Positions 1-35,523 of a stretch of 64,000 nucleotides of DNA are shown piece after piece. The translations under genes were made by a program, and so were the position numbers. The notes beneath the pieces were generated by a model. It was not told the DNA's origin and ran no database searches. It was given only the letters and a program-made list of their open reading frames with translations. Source of the stretch: Streptomyces sp. NBC_01260 (GTDB lineage: Bacteria; Actinomycetota; Actinomycetes; Streptomycetales; Streptomycetaceae); NCBI RefSeq assembly GCF_036226405.1, contig NZ_CP108464.1, forward strand, positions 2,232,001 to 2,296,000. The letters are read 5' to 3'. The stretch's first letter is position 1, and every line of letters begins with the position of its first letter.

Positions 1-3000
1 GGAACAACGCCGTCTCGACCGCGAACAACCCGGCCTGCGCGAACATCGTCCCGTTCAACAGGTCAACATCCTCACCCCACACCACCTCACGCAACGAACG
101 CCCCAACCGGGCATCCAGCTCACCCACCACCGCGTCGAACGCCTCAGCAAACACCGGGAACGCCTCATACAACTCCCGTCCCATACCCAGCCGTTGTGCA
201 CCCTGACCCGTGAACAAGAACGCCGTGGTTCCTACCGGCCGCGCAACCCCCCGGACCACCGAAGCCGTGCCCCCGCCCTCGGCCAGTGCGGTCAGGCCCC
301 GTACGAGCTCCTCACGGTCCGACGCCGCCACCACCGCACGATGCTCAAGCACCGCACGCGACACCACCGACGAGAAACCCACATCCAGCAGAGAGGAGGA
401 AGCACCTATCTGCTCCAGCAACTTCCCGGCCTGCGCCGACAGCCCTACCTCGCTCCGCGCGGACAGCACAACCGGAACCACCGGCAGTTCAGCAGTAGCG
501 GCCGTTTCCGACTCCTCCACCACCGGAGCCTGCTCCACGATCACATGCGCGTTCGTCCCACTCAGACCGAACGACGACACACCCACCCGGCGCGCACGAT
601 CCCGCTCGGGCCACGCCCGAGACTCCGTCAACAACTCCACGGCGCCCGCCGCCCAGTCCACCTGCGGTGTCGGTACATCCACATGCAACGTCTTCGGCAA
701 CACACCATGCCGAATCGCCTGCACCGCCTTGATCACACCACCCACACCCGCAGCCGCCTGCGCATGACCCAAATTCGACTTCAACGACCCCAACCACAAC
801 GGATCACCCTCCGGACGCCCCTGCCCATACGTCGCCAACAGCGCCTGCGCCTCGATCGGATCACCCAACCGGGTCCCCGTCCCGTGCGCCTCCACCAGAT
901 CCACATCGGCGAACGACAACCCGGAGTTCTCCAGCGCCGCCCGAATCACCCGCTGCTGCGACGGACCATTCGGAGCCGTCAGCCCATTACTCGCACCATC
1001 CTGATTCACCGCACTGCCCCGCACCACAGCCAGCACTTCGTGCCCGAGCCGCCGGGCATCCGACAAGCGCTCGACCAGCAGAACGCCAACGCCCTCCGAC
1101 CACGCGGCACCATCCGCGGCACCCGCGAACGACTTGCACCGACCATCCTTCGCCAACCCACGCTGACGGCTGAACTCGACGAACATGTCCGGGGTGGACA
1201 TCACGGCCACGCCTCCGGCCAGCGCCATCGAGCACTCGCCCGAACGCAGCGCCTGGGCCGCCAGGTGCAACGCCACCAGCGACGACGAACACGCCGTGTC
1301 GACCGTGAGGGAAGGCCCCTCAAGGCCGAGCGTGTAGGAGATGCGACCGGACACCAGGCTGCCGCCCGTGGTCGCGGCGGCCTCCGTTCCCTGGCCGTAG
1401 TCGTGGTACATCAGGCCGGCGAAGACTCCGGTCCTGGTCCCCTTCAGGGAGCGGGGATCGATGGCCGCACGTTCGAGGGCTTCCCACGACGCCTCCAGCA
1501 GCAGCCGCTGCTGCGGGTCCATGATCAGGGCCTCGTTCGGGCTGATACCGAAGAACGCCGGGTCGAAGTCGCCGGCGTCGTAGAGGAAGCCGCCCTCGTT
1601 CGCGTAGGTCTTCCCCGGCACGCCCGGCTCGGGGTCGTACACGCCCTCGACGTCCCAGCCACGGTCGAGCGGGAACCCGGAAACCGCGTCGCGGCCTTCG
1701 GCGATGAGATCCCACAGGCCCTCGGGCGAGGTCACTCCGCCCGGGTAGCGGCACGCCATGCCCACAATGACGATCGGCTCGTCGTCCAGGTCGTGCACGG
1801 CGGGGCTGCTGTTCGGCCGCGCCGTCTCCCGTCCCCCGCTTCCTTCGAGTTCGCCGTCGATGTACCCCGCCACGGCTCGTGCGGTCGGGTAGTCGAAGAC
1901 CAGCGTCGCGGGAAGCCGGAGCGCGGTCGTCAAGTTCAGTTCGTTGCGGAGCTCCACCGCGCTGAGCGAGTCGAAGCCGAGCTCCTGGAAGGGCCGGTCC
2001 GCCTCGATGGCCTGAGCCGAGGCATGGCCCAGCACCTTGGCCACGCGGTCACGGACCATCTCCAGCAGCTTGCGGGCTCGCTCGTCATCGGCGAGACCGG
2101 CCAGACTCCTCACGAGCTCCTGCCCGTCTCCGGTCCCGGCCACCGCGCGTACAGCGGGTCGCCTGGTGGTGGGGACGAGGTCGCGCAGGAGGGCGGGGAT
2201 GGTGTCGGTACGCGTACGGAGTGCCGTGACGTCGATCGGCAACGGGACCAGAGCGGCCCGGCCGGAAGCCAGACCCGCATCGAACAACGCAAGCCCCTGC
2301 TCCGGCTCCAACGCCGGCAACCCCTGACGCCTCATCCGCTCAAGATCCGCCTCACCCAACCACTCACCCATCCCCGCACCAGCCCACAACCCGTACGCCA
2401 GGGAAGTAGCCGGCAGACCCTCCGCATGGCGGTGCACGGCCAGCGCGTCCAGGAACACATTCGCCGCCGCGTAGTTCGCCTGACCGGCCGCCAGCACCGA
2501 ACCACCCGCCGACGAGAACATCACGAAGAACGCCAACTCACGCCCACGCGTCAACTCATGCAGATACCAGGCACCATCCGCCTTCGCACCCAACACCCGA
2601 TCCAGACGAGCCCCGTCCATCGACCCCACCAGACCGTTGTCACCCGCACCAGCCGCATGGACGACACCGACCAGGTCCGCACCCACACCCTCCACCACAC
2701 CAGCCACCGCGTCACGATCCGACATGTCACACGCCACCACCGACACCTCGGCACCCAACCCCTCCAACTCCCCCACCAACACATCAACCCCAGGAGCACT
2801 CAGCCCCCGGCGCCCCGCCAGCACCAAACGCCGCACCCCGTGCACCTCCACCAGATGCCGGGCCACCAAACCACCCAGACCACCCGTACCACCCGTCACC
2901 AACACCACACCATCCGGCACCACCGATGCCACAGGAGCGACACCGGCAGCCACCTCAACCAGACGCGGCACCACGATGCCACCGCCACGCACCGCAACCT

Positions 3001-6000
3001 CCGGCTCACCCGACCCCAACACCGCATCCAAGACATCCGCGAACACCCCACCCGAGGACTCCACATCCACCAACACAAACCGGCCCGGATTCTCCGCCTG
3101 CGCCGCCCTCACCAACCCCCACACCGGCGCCACACACACATCCACACCAACGTCCGCTCCGACGGAGACCGCACCACGCGTCACCACCACCAACGGACCA
3201 CCACCACTTTCCTCATCCGCCAGCCACCCCTGCACCCTCTCCAACACCCCACCCAACACCGACCGCACACCCACCACCGGATCCACACCCACACCAACCG
3301 ACGGCACCTCAAACACCACCGCCCCCGGCACCCCAGCACCATCCGCCACCCCAGCCGCCGCCAACGGCCGCCACGCCACCTCGTGCAACCCACCGCCCAC
3401 ACCCGACCCAGTCAGCTGTTCCACCGAGACAGGACGAGAGACCAACGCACCTACGCTGAGGACGGGTTGGCCCGTTCCATCCGCGACCAGAACCGCCACA
3501 CTGTCCTGCCCGGCCGACGCGATCCGGACGCGGAGAACCGATGCCCCCGCCGCATGCAGAGCGACGTTGGTCCAGGCAAAAGGCAGAACAGTCGACTCGC
3601 CGGTCCCCGATCCGTCATCGATGAGGGCCACGTGCATGGCGGCATCGAGCAAAGCGGGGTGCAGGCCGAAGCGCTGGGCGTCGTCGTGCGCCGAGTCGGG
3701 CAGTGCGACCTCCGCGTACAGCTCTTCCCCGGAGGTCCAGGCTGCCTTGAGCCCCTGGAAGACCGGCCCGTATCCGTAGCCACGCTCGGAAAGGAGGTCG
3801 TACGCTCCCTCGACCTCGATCGCTGTAGCGCCCTTCGGCGGCCACACGGTCAGATCCGCGGCCGGGGTCTCCGCGCCCATGCCGAGGGTGCCTTCCGCAT
3901 GACGCGTCCAAGGCCCGTGGTCGGCGCCGCCACTTCGTGAGAACACGCTGACCGAGCGCCGCCCCGTCGGATCGGCTGCGCCGATCGCCACCTGAATCGC
4001 GACATCGCCCTCTTCGGGGACCATGAGTGGCGCCTGCAGCGTCAGCTCTTCCAGGAGGTCGCAGCCAACCTCGTCGCCGGCTCTGACGGCCAGTTCGACG
4101 AAGGCTGTGCCGGGCAGGAGCACGCTGCCCAGCACGCCGTGATCGGCGATCCAGGGCTGGGTGGCCAGAGAGAGCCGTCCGGTGAGCACCATCTCATCCG
4201 CATCCGCCAGAGCGACGGCGGCGCCGAGGAGCGGGTGATCGGTAGTGCCCAGGCCGAACGAGCCGGGGTCGTTGCCACCGAGTTCCGCTTCCATCCAGTA
4301 CCGCTCACGCTGGAAGGCATACGTCGGCAGATCGACACGACGAGCACCCGAGCCCTCAAAGAACCGGGCCCAATCCACCGAAACACCAGCCACATGCAAC
4401 TGCCCCAACGCCCCGACAGCCGCCGCCACCTCCGGACGCCCCTTACGCACCAACGGCGCGAAGACCGCCGCGGACTCCGCGTCCACCGACTGCTGCGCCA
4501 TCCCACTCAGCACACCATCCGGACCCACCTCAACAAACGACGTCACACCCCGCGACACAACGAACGACACCGCATCCGCGAACCGCACCGCCTCCCGCAC
4601 ATGCCGCACCCAGTACTCCGCCGAACCCCAGCCCTCGGCCAGATCACCCGACACACCCGACACCACCGGAATCGACGCGGCGCCGAACGACAACCCCGCC
4701 ACCACCGCCCCGAACTCCGCCAACATCGGCTCCATCAACGGCGAATGAAACGCATGCGACACCCGCAACACACTCGTCCTACGCCCCTCACCAGCAAACT
4801 TCCCCACCAGATCAGCAACCGCCGACTCCACACCCGAAACCACCACAGAACGCGGCCCATTGACCGCCGCAATCCCCACCTCACCATTCAGCAACGGAAG
4901 CACCTCGGCCTCCGTCGCCTCCACCGCCACCATCGACCCACCAGCCGACAACCCCTGCATCAACCGACCACGCGCCACCACCAGCTCAGCCGCATCCGAC
5001 AGCGACAACACGCCGGACACGTGCGCGGCAGCGATCTCACCCACCGAGTGGCCCACCAAGAAGTCAGGACGCACCCCCCACGACTCCACCAACCGGAACA
5101 ACGCCGTCTCCACCGCGAACAACCCGGCCTGCGCGAACATCGTCCCGTTCAGGACCTCGGCGTCCTCACCCCACACCACCTCACGCAACGAACGCCCCAA
5201 CCGGGCATCCAGCTCAACCAACACAGCATCGAACGCCGCAGCAAACACCGGGAACGCCTCATACAGCTCCCGGCCCATCCCCAACCGCTGCGCACCCTGA
5301 CCCGTGAACAGGAACGCAACCTTGCCCGCCGGCCGCACCGAACCCCGCACCACCGAAGGCATCAACTCTCTCTCGGTCAGCGCCGTCAGCCCCCGCACCA
5401 ACTCCTCACGGTCCGACGCCGCCACCACCGCACGATGCTCCAACACCGCACGCGACACCACCGACGAGAAACCCACATCCACCAGAGCAGGCGAAGCCGA
5501 CTCCTCCATCCGGGCCAGCAGCCTCGCCGCCTGCCCCGACAGACCCGCCTCACTCCGCGCCGACAACACCACCGGAACCACCGACAGCCCAACCCCCGGC
5601 ACTGCCTCCGGCTCCACCACCACCGGAGCCTGCTCCACAATCACATGCGCATTCGTCCCACTCAGACCAAACGACGACACACCCACCCGACGCGGACGAT
5701 CCCGCTCCGGCCACACCCGCGACTCCGTCAACAACTCCACCGCACCCACAGACCAATCCACCTGCGGCGTCGGCACATCCACATGCAACGTCCTCGGCAA
5801 CACACCATGCCGAATCGCCTGCACCGCCTTGATCACACCACCCACACCCGCAGCCGCCTGCGCATGACCCAAATTCGACTTCAACGACCCCAACCACAGC
5901 GGATCGCCCTCCGGACGCCCCTGCCCATACGTCGCCAACAGCGCCTGCGCCTCGATCGGATCACCCAACCGGGTCCCCGTCCCGTGCGCCTCCACCAGAT

Positions 6001-6967
6001 CAACCTGATCCGACGAAATCTGCGCATCAGCCAACGCCGCCCGAATCACCCGCTGCTGCGACGGACCATTCGGAGCCGTCAGCCCATTACTCGCACCATC
6101 CTGATTCACCGCACTGCCCCGCAGCACGGCCAGGACCGGGTGTCCGTTGCTGCGGGCGTCGGAAAGCTTCTCCAGGAGCAGGACGCCGGCCCCCTCCGAC
6201 CAGCTGGTGCCGTCAGTGGAGCCCGCGAACGACTTGCAGCGGCCGTCCTTGGAGAGGCCGCCCTGTCGGCTGAACTCGACGAAGACCTCAGGCGTCGCCA
6301 TGAGCGCCACGCCTCCGGCCAGCGCCATCGAGCACTCGCCCGAACGCAGCGCCTGGGCCGCCAGGTGCAATGCCACCAGCGAGGACGAACACGCCGTGTC
6401 CAGTGTCATCGACGGGCCCTCGAAGCCGAAGACGTACGAGACACGGCCCGACGCGATGGAACCCGTGGCGCTGTTGTGGGCGTAGTCGTGGTACATCATC
6501 CCGGCGAATACGCCGGTCTTGCTGCCCTTCAACGTGGTGGGGTCGATGCCGGCCCGCTCGAACGCCTCCCAGGACGTCTCCAGCAGCAGCCGCTGCTGCG
6601 GGTCCATGGTCAGGGCCTCGTTCGGGCTGATACCGAAGAACGCCGGGTCGAACGTGTCTGCGGAGTGGAGGAATCCGCCCTTGTTGACGTAGCTGGTGTT
6701 CTGTCGCGCGCCGTCCGGATCGTAGAGGTCACCGAGGTTCCAGCCGCGGTTCCCCGGAAACTCGGATATGGCGTCCACGCCGTCGTTCACCAGCTGCCAC
6801 AGGGCCTCAGGCGATTCGACACCACCGGGAAAGCGGCAGCTCATCGCGACGATGGCGATGGGCTCGCGAGCCACGGACGACAGTTTTCGGTTGTGGGCCC
6901 GCAGACGGTCGTTCTCCTTGAGCGACGCCCGCAGCGCGGCGACCAGCTTCTCGTCAGAATTACTCAT
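1..6967 (-). CDS. Modular PKS gene F (module 10 complete, module 11 cut by the left edge)
   Basis: Minus-strand type I PKS with no stop before the window ends; 2322 codons are visible. The ATG at 6967 lies 8 nt after the gene E stop, with a weak GAGAG upstream, so translation is probably coupled. Residues 1-35 form a docking helix ([16 protein letters not shown]). Module 10: KS with Cys193 in DTACSSS; AT with GHSVGE (Ser641) and HAFH, so malonyl; DH with intact HxxxGxxxxP (His943) and LDAAMH; KR with Tyr1499; ACP with Ser1667 in LGFDSL. Module 11: KS with Cys1893, then an AT that runs off the edge before its GHSxG motif. Its first part resembles the malonyl ATs here. The KR has GDN in place of the B-type LDD motif. 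Predicted product of module 10: an alkene. The 3' part, possibly with a thioesterase, is outside the window. Confidence 0.97.
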   Translation of the reverse strand, partial: MSNSDEKLVAALRASLKENDRLRAHNRKLSSVAREPIAIVAMSCRFPGGVESPEALWQLVNDGVDAISEFPGNRGWNLGDLYDPDGARQNTSYVNKGGFLHSADTFDPAFFGISPNEALTMDPQQRLLLETSWEAFERAGIDPTTLKGSKTGVFAGMMYHDYAHNSATGSIASGRVSYVFGFEGPSMTLDTACSSSLVALHLAAQALRSGECSMALAGGVALMATPEVFVEFSRQGGLSKDGRCKSFAGSTDGTSWSEGAGVLLLEKLSDARSNGHPVLAVLRGSAVNQDGASNGLTAPNGPSQQRVIRAALADAQISSDQVDLVEAHGTGTRLGDPIEAQALLATYGQGRPEGDPLWLGSLKSNLGHAQAAAGVGGVIKAVQAIRHGVLPRTLHVDVPTPQVDWSVGAVELLTESRVWPERDRPRRVGVSSFGLSGTNAHVIVEQAPVVVEPEAVPGVGLSVVPVVLSARSEAGLSGQAARLLARMEESASPALVDVGFSSVVSRAVLEHRAVVAASDREELVRGLTALTERELMPSVVRGSVRPAGKVAFLFTGQGAQRLGMGRELYEAFPVFAAAFDAVLVELDARLGRSLREVVWGEDAEVLNGTMFAQAGLFAVETALFRLVESWGVRPDFLVGHSVGEIAAAHVSGVLSLSDAAELVVARGRLMQGLSAGGSMVAVEATEAEVLPLLNGEVGIAAVNGPRSVVVSGVESAVADLVGKFAGEGRRTSVLRVSHAFHSPLMEPMLAEFGAVVAGLSFGAASIPVVSGVSGDLAEGWGSAEYWVRHVREAVRFADAVSFVVSRGVTSFVEVGPDGVLSGMAQQSVDAESAAVFAPLVRKGRPEVAAAVGALGQLHVAGVSVDWARFFEGSGARRVDLPTYAFQRERYWMEAELGGNDPGSFGLGTTDHPLLGAAVALADADEMVLTGRLSLATQPWIADHGVLGSVLLPGTAFVELAVRAGDEVGCDLLEELTLQAPLMVPEEGDVAIQVAIGAADPTGRRSVSVFSRSGGADHGPWTRHAEGTLGMGAETPAADLTVWPPKGATAIEVEGAYDLLSERGYGYGPVFQGLKAAWTSGEELYAEVALPDSAHDDAQRFGLHPALLDAAMHVALIDDGSGTGESTVLPFAWTNVALHAAGASVLRVRIASAGQDSVAVLVADGTGQPVLSVGALVSRPVSVEQLTGSGVGGGLHEVAWRPLAAAGVADGAGVPGAVVFEVPSVGVGVDPVVGVRSVLGGVLERVQGWLADEESGGGPLVVVTRGAVSVGADVGVDVCVAPVWGLVRAAQAENPGRFVLVDVESSGGVFADVLDAVLGSGEPEVAVRGGGIVVPRLVEVAAGVAPVASVVPDGVVLVTGGTGGLGGLVARHLVEVHGVRRLVLAGRRGLSAPGVDVLVGELEGLGAEVSVVACDMSDRDAVAGVVEGVGADLVGVVHAAGAGDNGLVGSMDGARLDRVLGAKADGAWYLHELTRGRELAFFVMFSSAGGSVLAAGQANYAAANVFLDALAVHRHAEGLPATSLAYGLWAGAGMGEWLGEADLERMRRQGLPALEPEQGLALFDAGLASGRAALVPLPIDVTALRTRTDTIPALLRDLVPTTRRPAVRAVAGTGDGQELVRSLAGLADDERARKLLEMVRDRVAKVLGHASAQAIEADRPFQELGFDSLSAVELRNELNLTTALRLPATLVFDYPTARAVAGYIDGELEGSGGRETARPNSSPAVHDLDDEPIVIVGMACRYPGGVTSPEGLWDLIAEGRDAVSGFPLDRGWDVEGVYDPEPGVPGKTYANEGGFLYDAGDFDPAFFGISPNEALIMDPQQRLLLEASWEALERAAIDPRSLKGTRTGVFAGLMYHDYGQGTEAAATTGGSLVSGRISYTLGLEGPSLTVDTACSSSLVALHLAAQALRSGECSMALAGGVAVMSTPDMFVEFSRQRGLAKDGRCKSFAGAADGAAWSEGVGVLLVERLSDARRLGHEVLAVVRGSAVNQDGASNGLTAPNGPSQQRVIRAALENSGLSFADVDLVEAHGTGTRLGDPIEAQALLATYGQGRPEGDPLWLGSLKSNLGHAQAAAGVGGVIKAVQAIRHGVLPKTLHVDVPTPQVDWAAGAVELLTESRAWPERDRARRVGVSSFGLSGTNAHVIVEQAPVVEESETAATAELPVVPVVLSARSEVGLSAQAGKLLEQIGASSSLLDVGFSSVVSRAVLEHRAVVAASDREELVRGLTALAEGGGTASVVRGVARPVGTTAFLFTGQGAQRLGMGRELYEAFPVFAEAFDAVVGELDARLGRSLREVVWGEDVDLLNGTMFAQAGLFAVETALF
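2445..3435. repeat. KR block nearly identical to 41828-42828
   Basis: About 1 kb coding for the structural and catalytic KR subdomains of module 10 matches module 4 of gene B with few differences. Both KRs carry the unusual GDN in place of LDD, so the variant motif has spread by copying. Confidence 0.82.
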
Positions 6968-6975
6968 CGGGGCTC

Positions 6976-17853
<10,878 letters not shown>

Positions 17854-17901
17854 ATCGGTCTCACCGAGTCCTTTGGGTCAGATGCCGGCAGCGTGCCCGT
17901 G

Positions 17902-22803
<4,902 letters not shown>

Positions 22804-22921
22804 CTGTTCCTCAACCAATCTCGGTGCGGGTGTCAGCCGTGCCGGGCGGAACCGGTGCCGTGACCGGCGGTGTGTGCGACGGGGCGAAGGCGTGTCGGTG
22901 GGCGTACTGGTCGGGGGCGTA

Positions 22922-33628
<10,707 letters not shown>

Positions 33629-33719
33629 CGAGCATGCCCTCCTGTGTCATGACGTTCAGCGGACCGCGGACCCGCGCAGATGGCGGAATGCAGAGAAAGA
33701 GAAGAGTGGGGCCGCTCGA

Positions 33720-33755
33720 AAATTACGTGTCGGTGGACCTGTTGCCCACCCCTTA
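33720..33755 (-). promoter_or_regulatory. Candidate promoter of the PKS C-D-E-F operon
   Basis: On the minus strand TAAGGGG (33749-33755) is followed by exactly 23 nt and then TAATTT (33720-33725), which fits the actinomycete TAnnnT -10 box. The expected start of transcription is about 85 nt before the GTG of gene C. The spacing is identical in the promoters of gene A and of the ACP operon. There is no clear second TAGGGG copy 10-11 nt further upstream; a GTGGGG lies about two helical turns away. Confidence 0.55.
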
Positions 33756-33791
33756 GTCGTGTCCGGGGTCCCCACAATCGGGCCCCTGCCG

Positions 33792-33818
33792 CACCCCGGC
33801 CACCCCAGAGCCGGGGTG
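33792..33818. repeat. Inverted repeat between the divergent promoters
   Basis: CACCCCGGC (33792-33800) and GCCGGGGTG (33810-33818) are perfect inverted arms of 9 nt around a 9-nt loop. The repeat sits about 70 nt upstream of the gene C -10 box and 180 nt upstream of the ACP -10 box. It could be a protein-binding site or a hairpin that insulates the two divergent transcripts; the sequence alone does not decide. Confidence 0.45.
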
Positions 33819-33957
33819 GGATCGCCGGTCGGCTCCGGTGGGCGGCGCACGTCGGAGCGGGGTGCCACCCGACCCGTCCCACCTGCGGCGGAGGGTGTGT
33901 CCACGAACGGCTCGCGCCGTGCCCGCAGCCAGGAGCGCCCTTGGTGCGGCGCCTTCA

Positions 33958-34002
33958 TAGGGGCGGGTAGGGGTACTGGTTCGGGCCCGCCGGGACTAGC
34001 GT
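33958..34002 (+). promoter_or_regulatory. Candidate promoter of the ACP / HTH / ligase operon
   Basis: Two direct TAGGGG copies (33958-33963 and 33968-33973), then 23 nt, then TAGCGT (33997-34002) as the -10 box. The -35 position would be TACTGG directly after the second TAGGGG, with a 17-nt spacer, so an activator bound to the repeats would contact RNA polymerase at -35. The -10 hexamer and the 23-nt spacing are identical to those of the PKS A promoter. Confidence 0.6.
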
Positions 34003-34215
34003 CGGGGCCCGGTACCCCATCCTGCCGGGCACGTGGGCGGCCGGCTGTTCTCCCGTCTCCGTTCCGGCCCGTCCATTCGTTTCCGCACGGCCGGGCCTCG
34101 GCGGCCCCTTCGGCCCTTCCGTTGTTTTCCGCCGGCGGTTTCGTGCTGCGGAACCGGTGCGGTCCGGCGAGCCCGGAACAACCATCCACCCTTCGCGCCT
34201 GAAACCGGAGTCATC

Positions 34216-34452
34216 ATGTGGGATGAGCAGTTCGACATTCTCCTTCGGAAGCAGTTGTCCTTTCTTCCGCCGGACGAGCCGATCGCCGGGGACATGAAAC
34301 TGCGCGATTTCGGTCTCGACTCGCTGGGGATGATCGAGCTGCTCGCGGGCCTCGAATCCACGTATGACGTGCATTTCCGCGACGAGGCGCTCTCCCTGGA
34401 GATATTCGAGACCCCGGACGTTCTCTGGAACTCGCTGCAGCGTCTGCGCTGA
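34216..34452 (+). CDS. Free-standing acyl/aminoacyl carrier protein
   Basis: Small acidic protein of 78 residues. The phosphopantetheine site is Ser36 in FGLDSLGMIELL, within a four-helix carrier-protein pattern. I chose the ATG at 34216 (MWDEQF) because GGAG lies about six bases upstream and a discrete ACP is normally about 80 residues; the longer upstream frame is Arg/Pro-rich noise. The next gene starts 9 nt after its stop and an amino-acid-activating ligase follows in the same operon, so the likely role is to carry the aminoacyl starter during its processing and hand it to the loading ACP of PKS gene A, as VinL does in vicenistatin biosynthesis. The role is inferred from context; the fold and active Ser are visible. 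The leader upstream is unusually long (about 200 nt). Confidence 0.92.
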   Translation: MWDEQFDILLRKQLSFLPPDEPIAGDMKLRDFGLDSLGMIELLAGLESTYDVHFRDEALSLEIFETPDVLWNSLQRLR

Positions 34453-34461
34453 GGACCGGAC

Positions 34462-35523
34462 ATGCGTAGCGTCCCGGCACTGCGTCTGCGCGAGGGCGAC
34501 CGGGCCCGGCTGGAGGCGCTGACCCGTATGTCGACCGCGCCGGCCGGGCTCGTGCGGCGGGCGCGGATCGTGCTGCTCGCCGCAGGGGGTACCTCGAACA
34601 CGGAGGTCGCCGCCCTGCTGCGGGTGTCCCGTCCGACCGTCCTCAAGTGGCGTTCGCGGTACGCGGAGTCGGGCATCGCGGCACTGGGTGATCTGCCCCG
34701 GCCGGGCCGCCCCGCGACGGTGGACGAGGTGGCGGTGCTCGTCGCCACGCTCTGCGACGGCGGTACGCCGCCGGCCCGGCTGCGGGCGCCGTACTGGTCG
34801 TCGCGGCTGCTCGCCGACGAGCTGGGGATCGCCCACTCCACGGTTTCGCGGGTGTGGCGGAGGTGGGGGGTGCAGCCGCATCGCCCCGAGACCTTCCAGC
34901 TGCCCGCCGTGCCGCCTCTGCCGCCCGGCGCGCATCGCGGTGTCGTCGGGGTCTGTCGCGTGTCGCCGTGGAACGCCGTGGTCCTGCGGGCGGACGGCCG
35001 GACCGGGCACAGGCCCGAGGAACGGCTCCGGCCCCTGCTGCTCGACCGGGCCCGCCCGGGGGCGGACAGGGCCTCCGCGCCGGCCACCTTCCTGAATCTC
35101 CTGGACGCGGTCGCCCAGGCCCATCCCTACCCGAGGCTGCACGTGCTCCTGGACGGGAAGGGAGCGGTGCGTTCCCGTGACGTACGCGAGTGGCTCGCGA
35201 GAAATCCGCGGGTCGCCCTGCACCACGCACCGGCCGGCCGCTCCTGGGCCGACCTCACCGAGGTCCTCCTGCGGATCGCGGGCCCGGCGCCGCGCCCCGG
35301 TGCGCCCGAGTCCGCCCCGGCATCCGGCCGGCCGTCGCGCGCCCCCGCCGAAGGCGGGCCCCTGCACCCCCTCGCCGAGATCCGCCGAGGTGCCCCGTAC
35401 GACTCGTACGGCGCCCTGGTCTCCGGCGGGAGCCTCGCGGGCATCGAGCACCGCTCCACCTCATCCATCCACCGTCACCCGGGGAACACTCATGGACCAG
35501 ACGTCGGCCCACGCCCTCTATGA
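34462..35523 (+). CDS. IS630-transposase-like helix-turn-helix protein embedded in the starter-unit operon
   Basis: Protein of 353 residues. Residues 25-70 (NTEVAALLRVSRPTVLKWRSRY) and 108-136 (LADELGIAHSTVSRVWRRWG) form the two helix-turn-helix units of IS630-type transposases. The catalytic part is recognisable but degraded: NAVVLRADG (Asp178) in place of NAVVLxVDEKS, LLDGKGA (Asp231) in place of xDNxxxH, and SWADLTE (Glu267) in place of SWLNxVE. Asp231 and Glu267 keep the spacing of the family. The last 80 residues are Pro/Ala/Arg-rich. The ATG has GAGG upstream, overlapping the ACP stop; the stop overlaps the ligase gene by 32 nt, so the gene is translated as part of the operon. I saw no terminal inverted repeats or target duplications. 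A domesticated DNA-binding protein or regulator is plausible; loss of transposition is inferred. Confidence 0.8.
   Translation: MRSVPALRLREGDRARLEALTRMSTAPAGLVRRARIVLLAAGGTSNTEVAALLRVSRPTVLKWRSRYAESGIAALGDLPRPGRPATVDEVAVLVATLCDGGTPPARLRAPYWSSRLLADELGIAHSTVSRVWRRWGVQPHRPETFQLPAVPPLPPGAHRGVVGVCRVSPWNAVVLRADGRTGHRPEERLRPLLLDRARPGADRASAPATFLNLLDAVAQAHPYPRLHVLLDGKGAVRSRDVREWLARNPRVALHHAPAGRSWADLTEVLLRIAGPAPRPGAPESAPASGRPSRAPAEGGPLHPLAEIRRGAPYDSYGALVSGGSLAGIEHRSTSSIHRHPGNTHGPDVGPRPL

Larger units (their letters stand above)
33629..34215. other. 587-bp divergent intergenic region between PKS gene C and the ACP operon
   Basis: I see no credible gene here. It holds two divergent promoter candidates with the same layout (33720-33755 toward gene C, 33958-34002 toward the ACP gene), an inverted repeat at 33792-33818, the AGGAGG ribosome site for gene C and a roughly 200-nt leader before the ACP start. 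An open frame continues upstream of the ACP start on the plus strand, but its translation looks like noise (Arg/Pro-rich). Confidence 0.8.

Noticed and set aside
34033..34215. Upstream extension of the ACP open frame
   Set aside because: Arg/Pro-rich translation, no carrier-protein similarity, and the ATG at 34216 has GGAG at the right distance.
35177..35491. Ligase start at 35177
   Set aside because: The first 105 codons overlap the HTH gene and are low-complexity; ATG 35492 starts where adenylation enzymes start and has a ribosome site.
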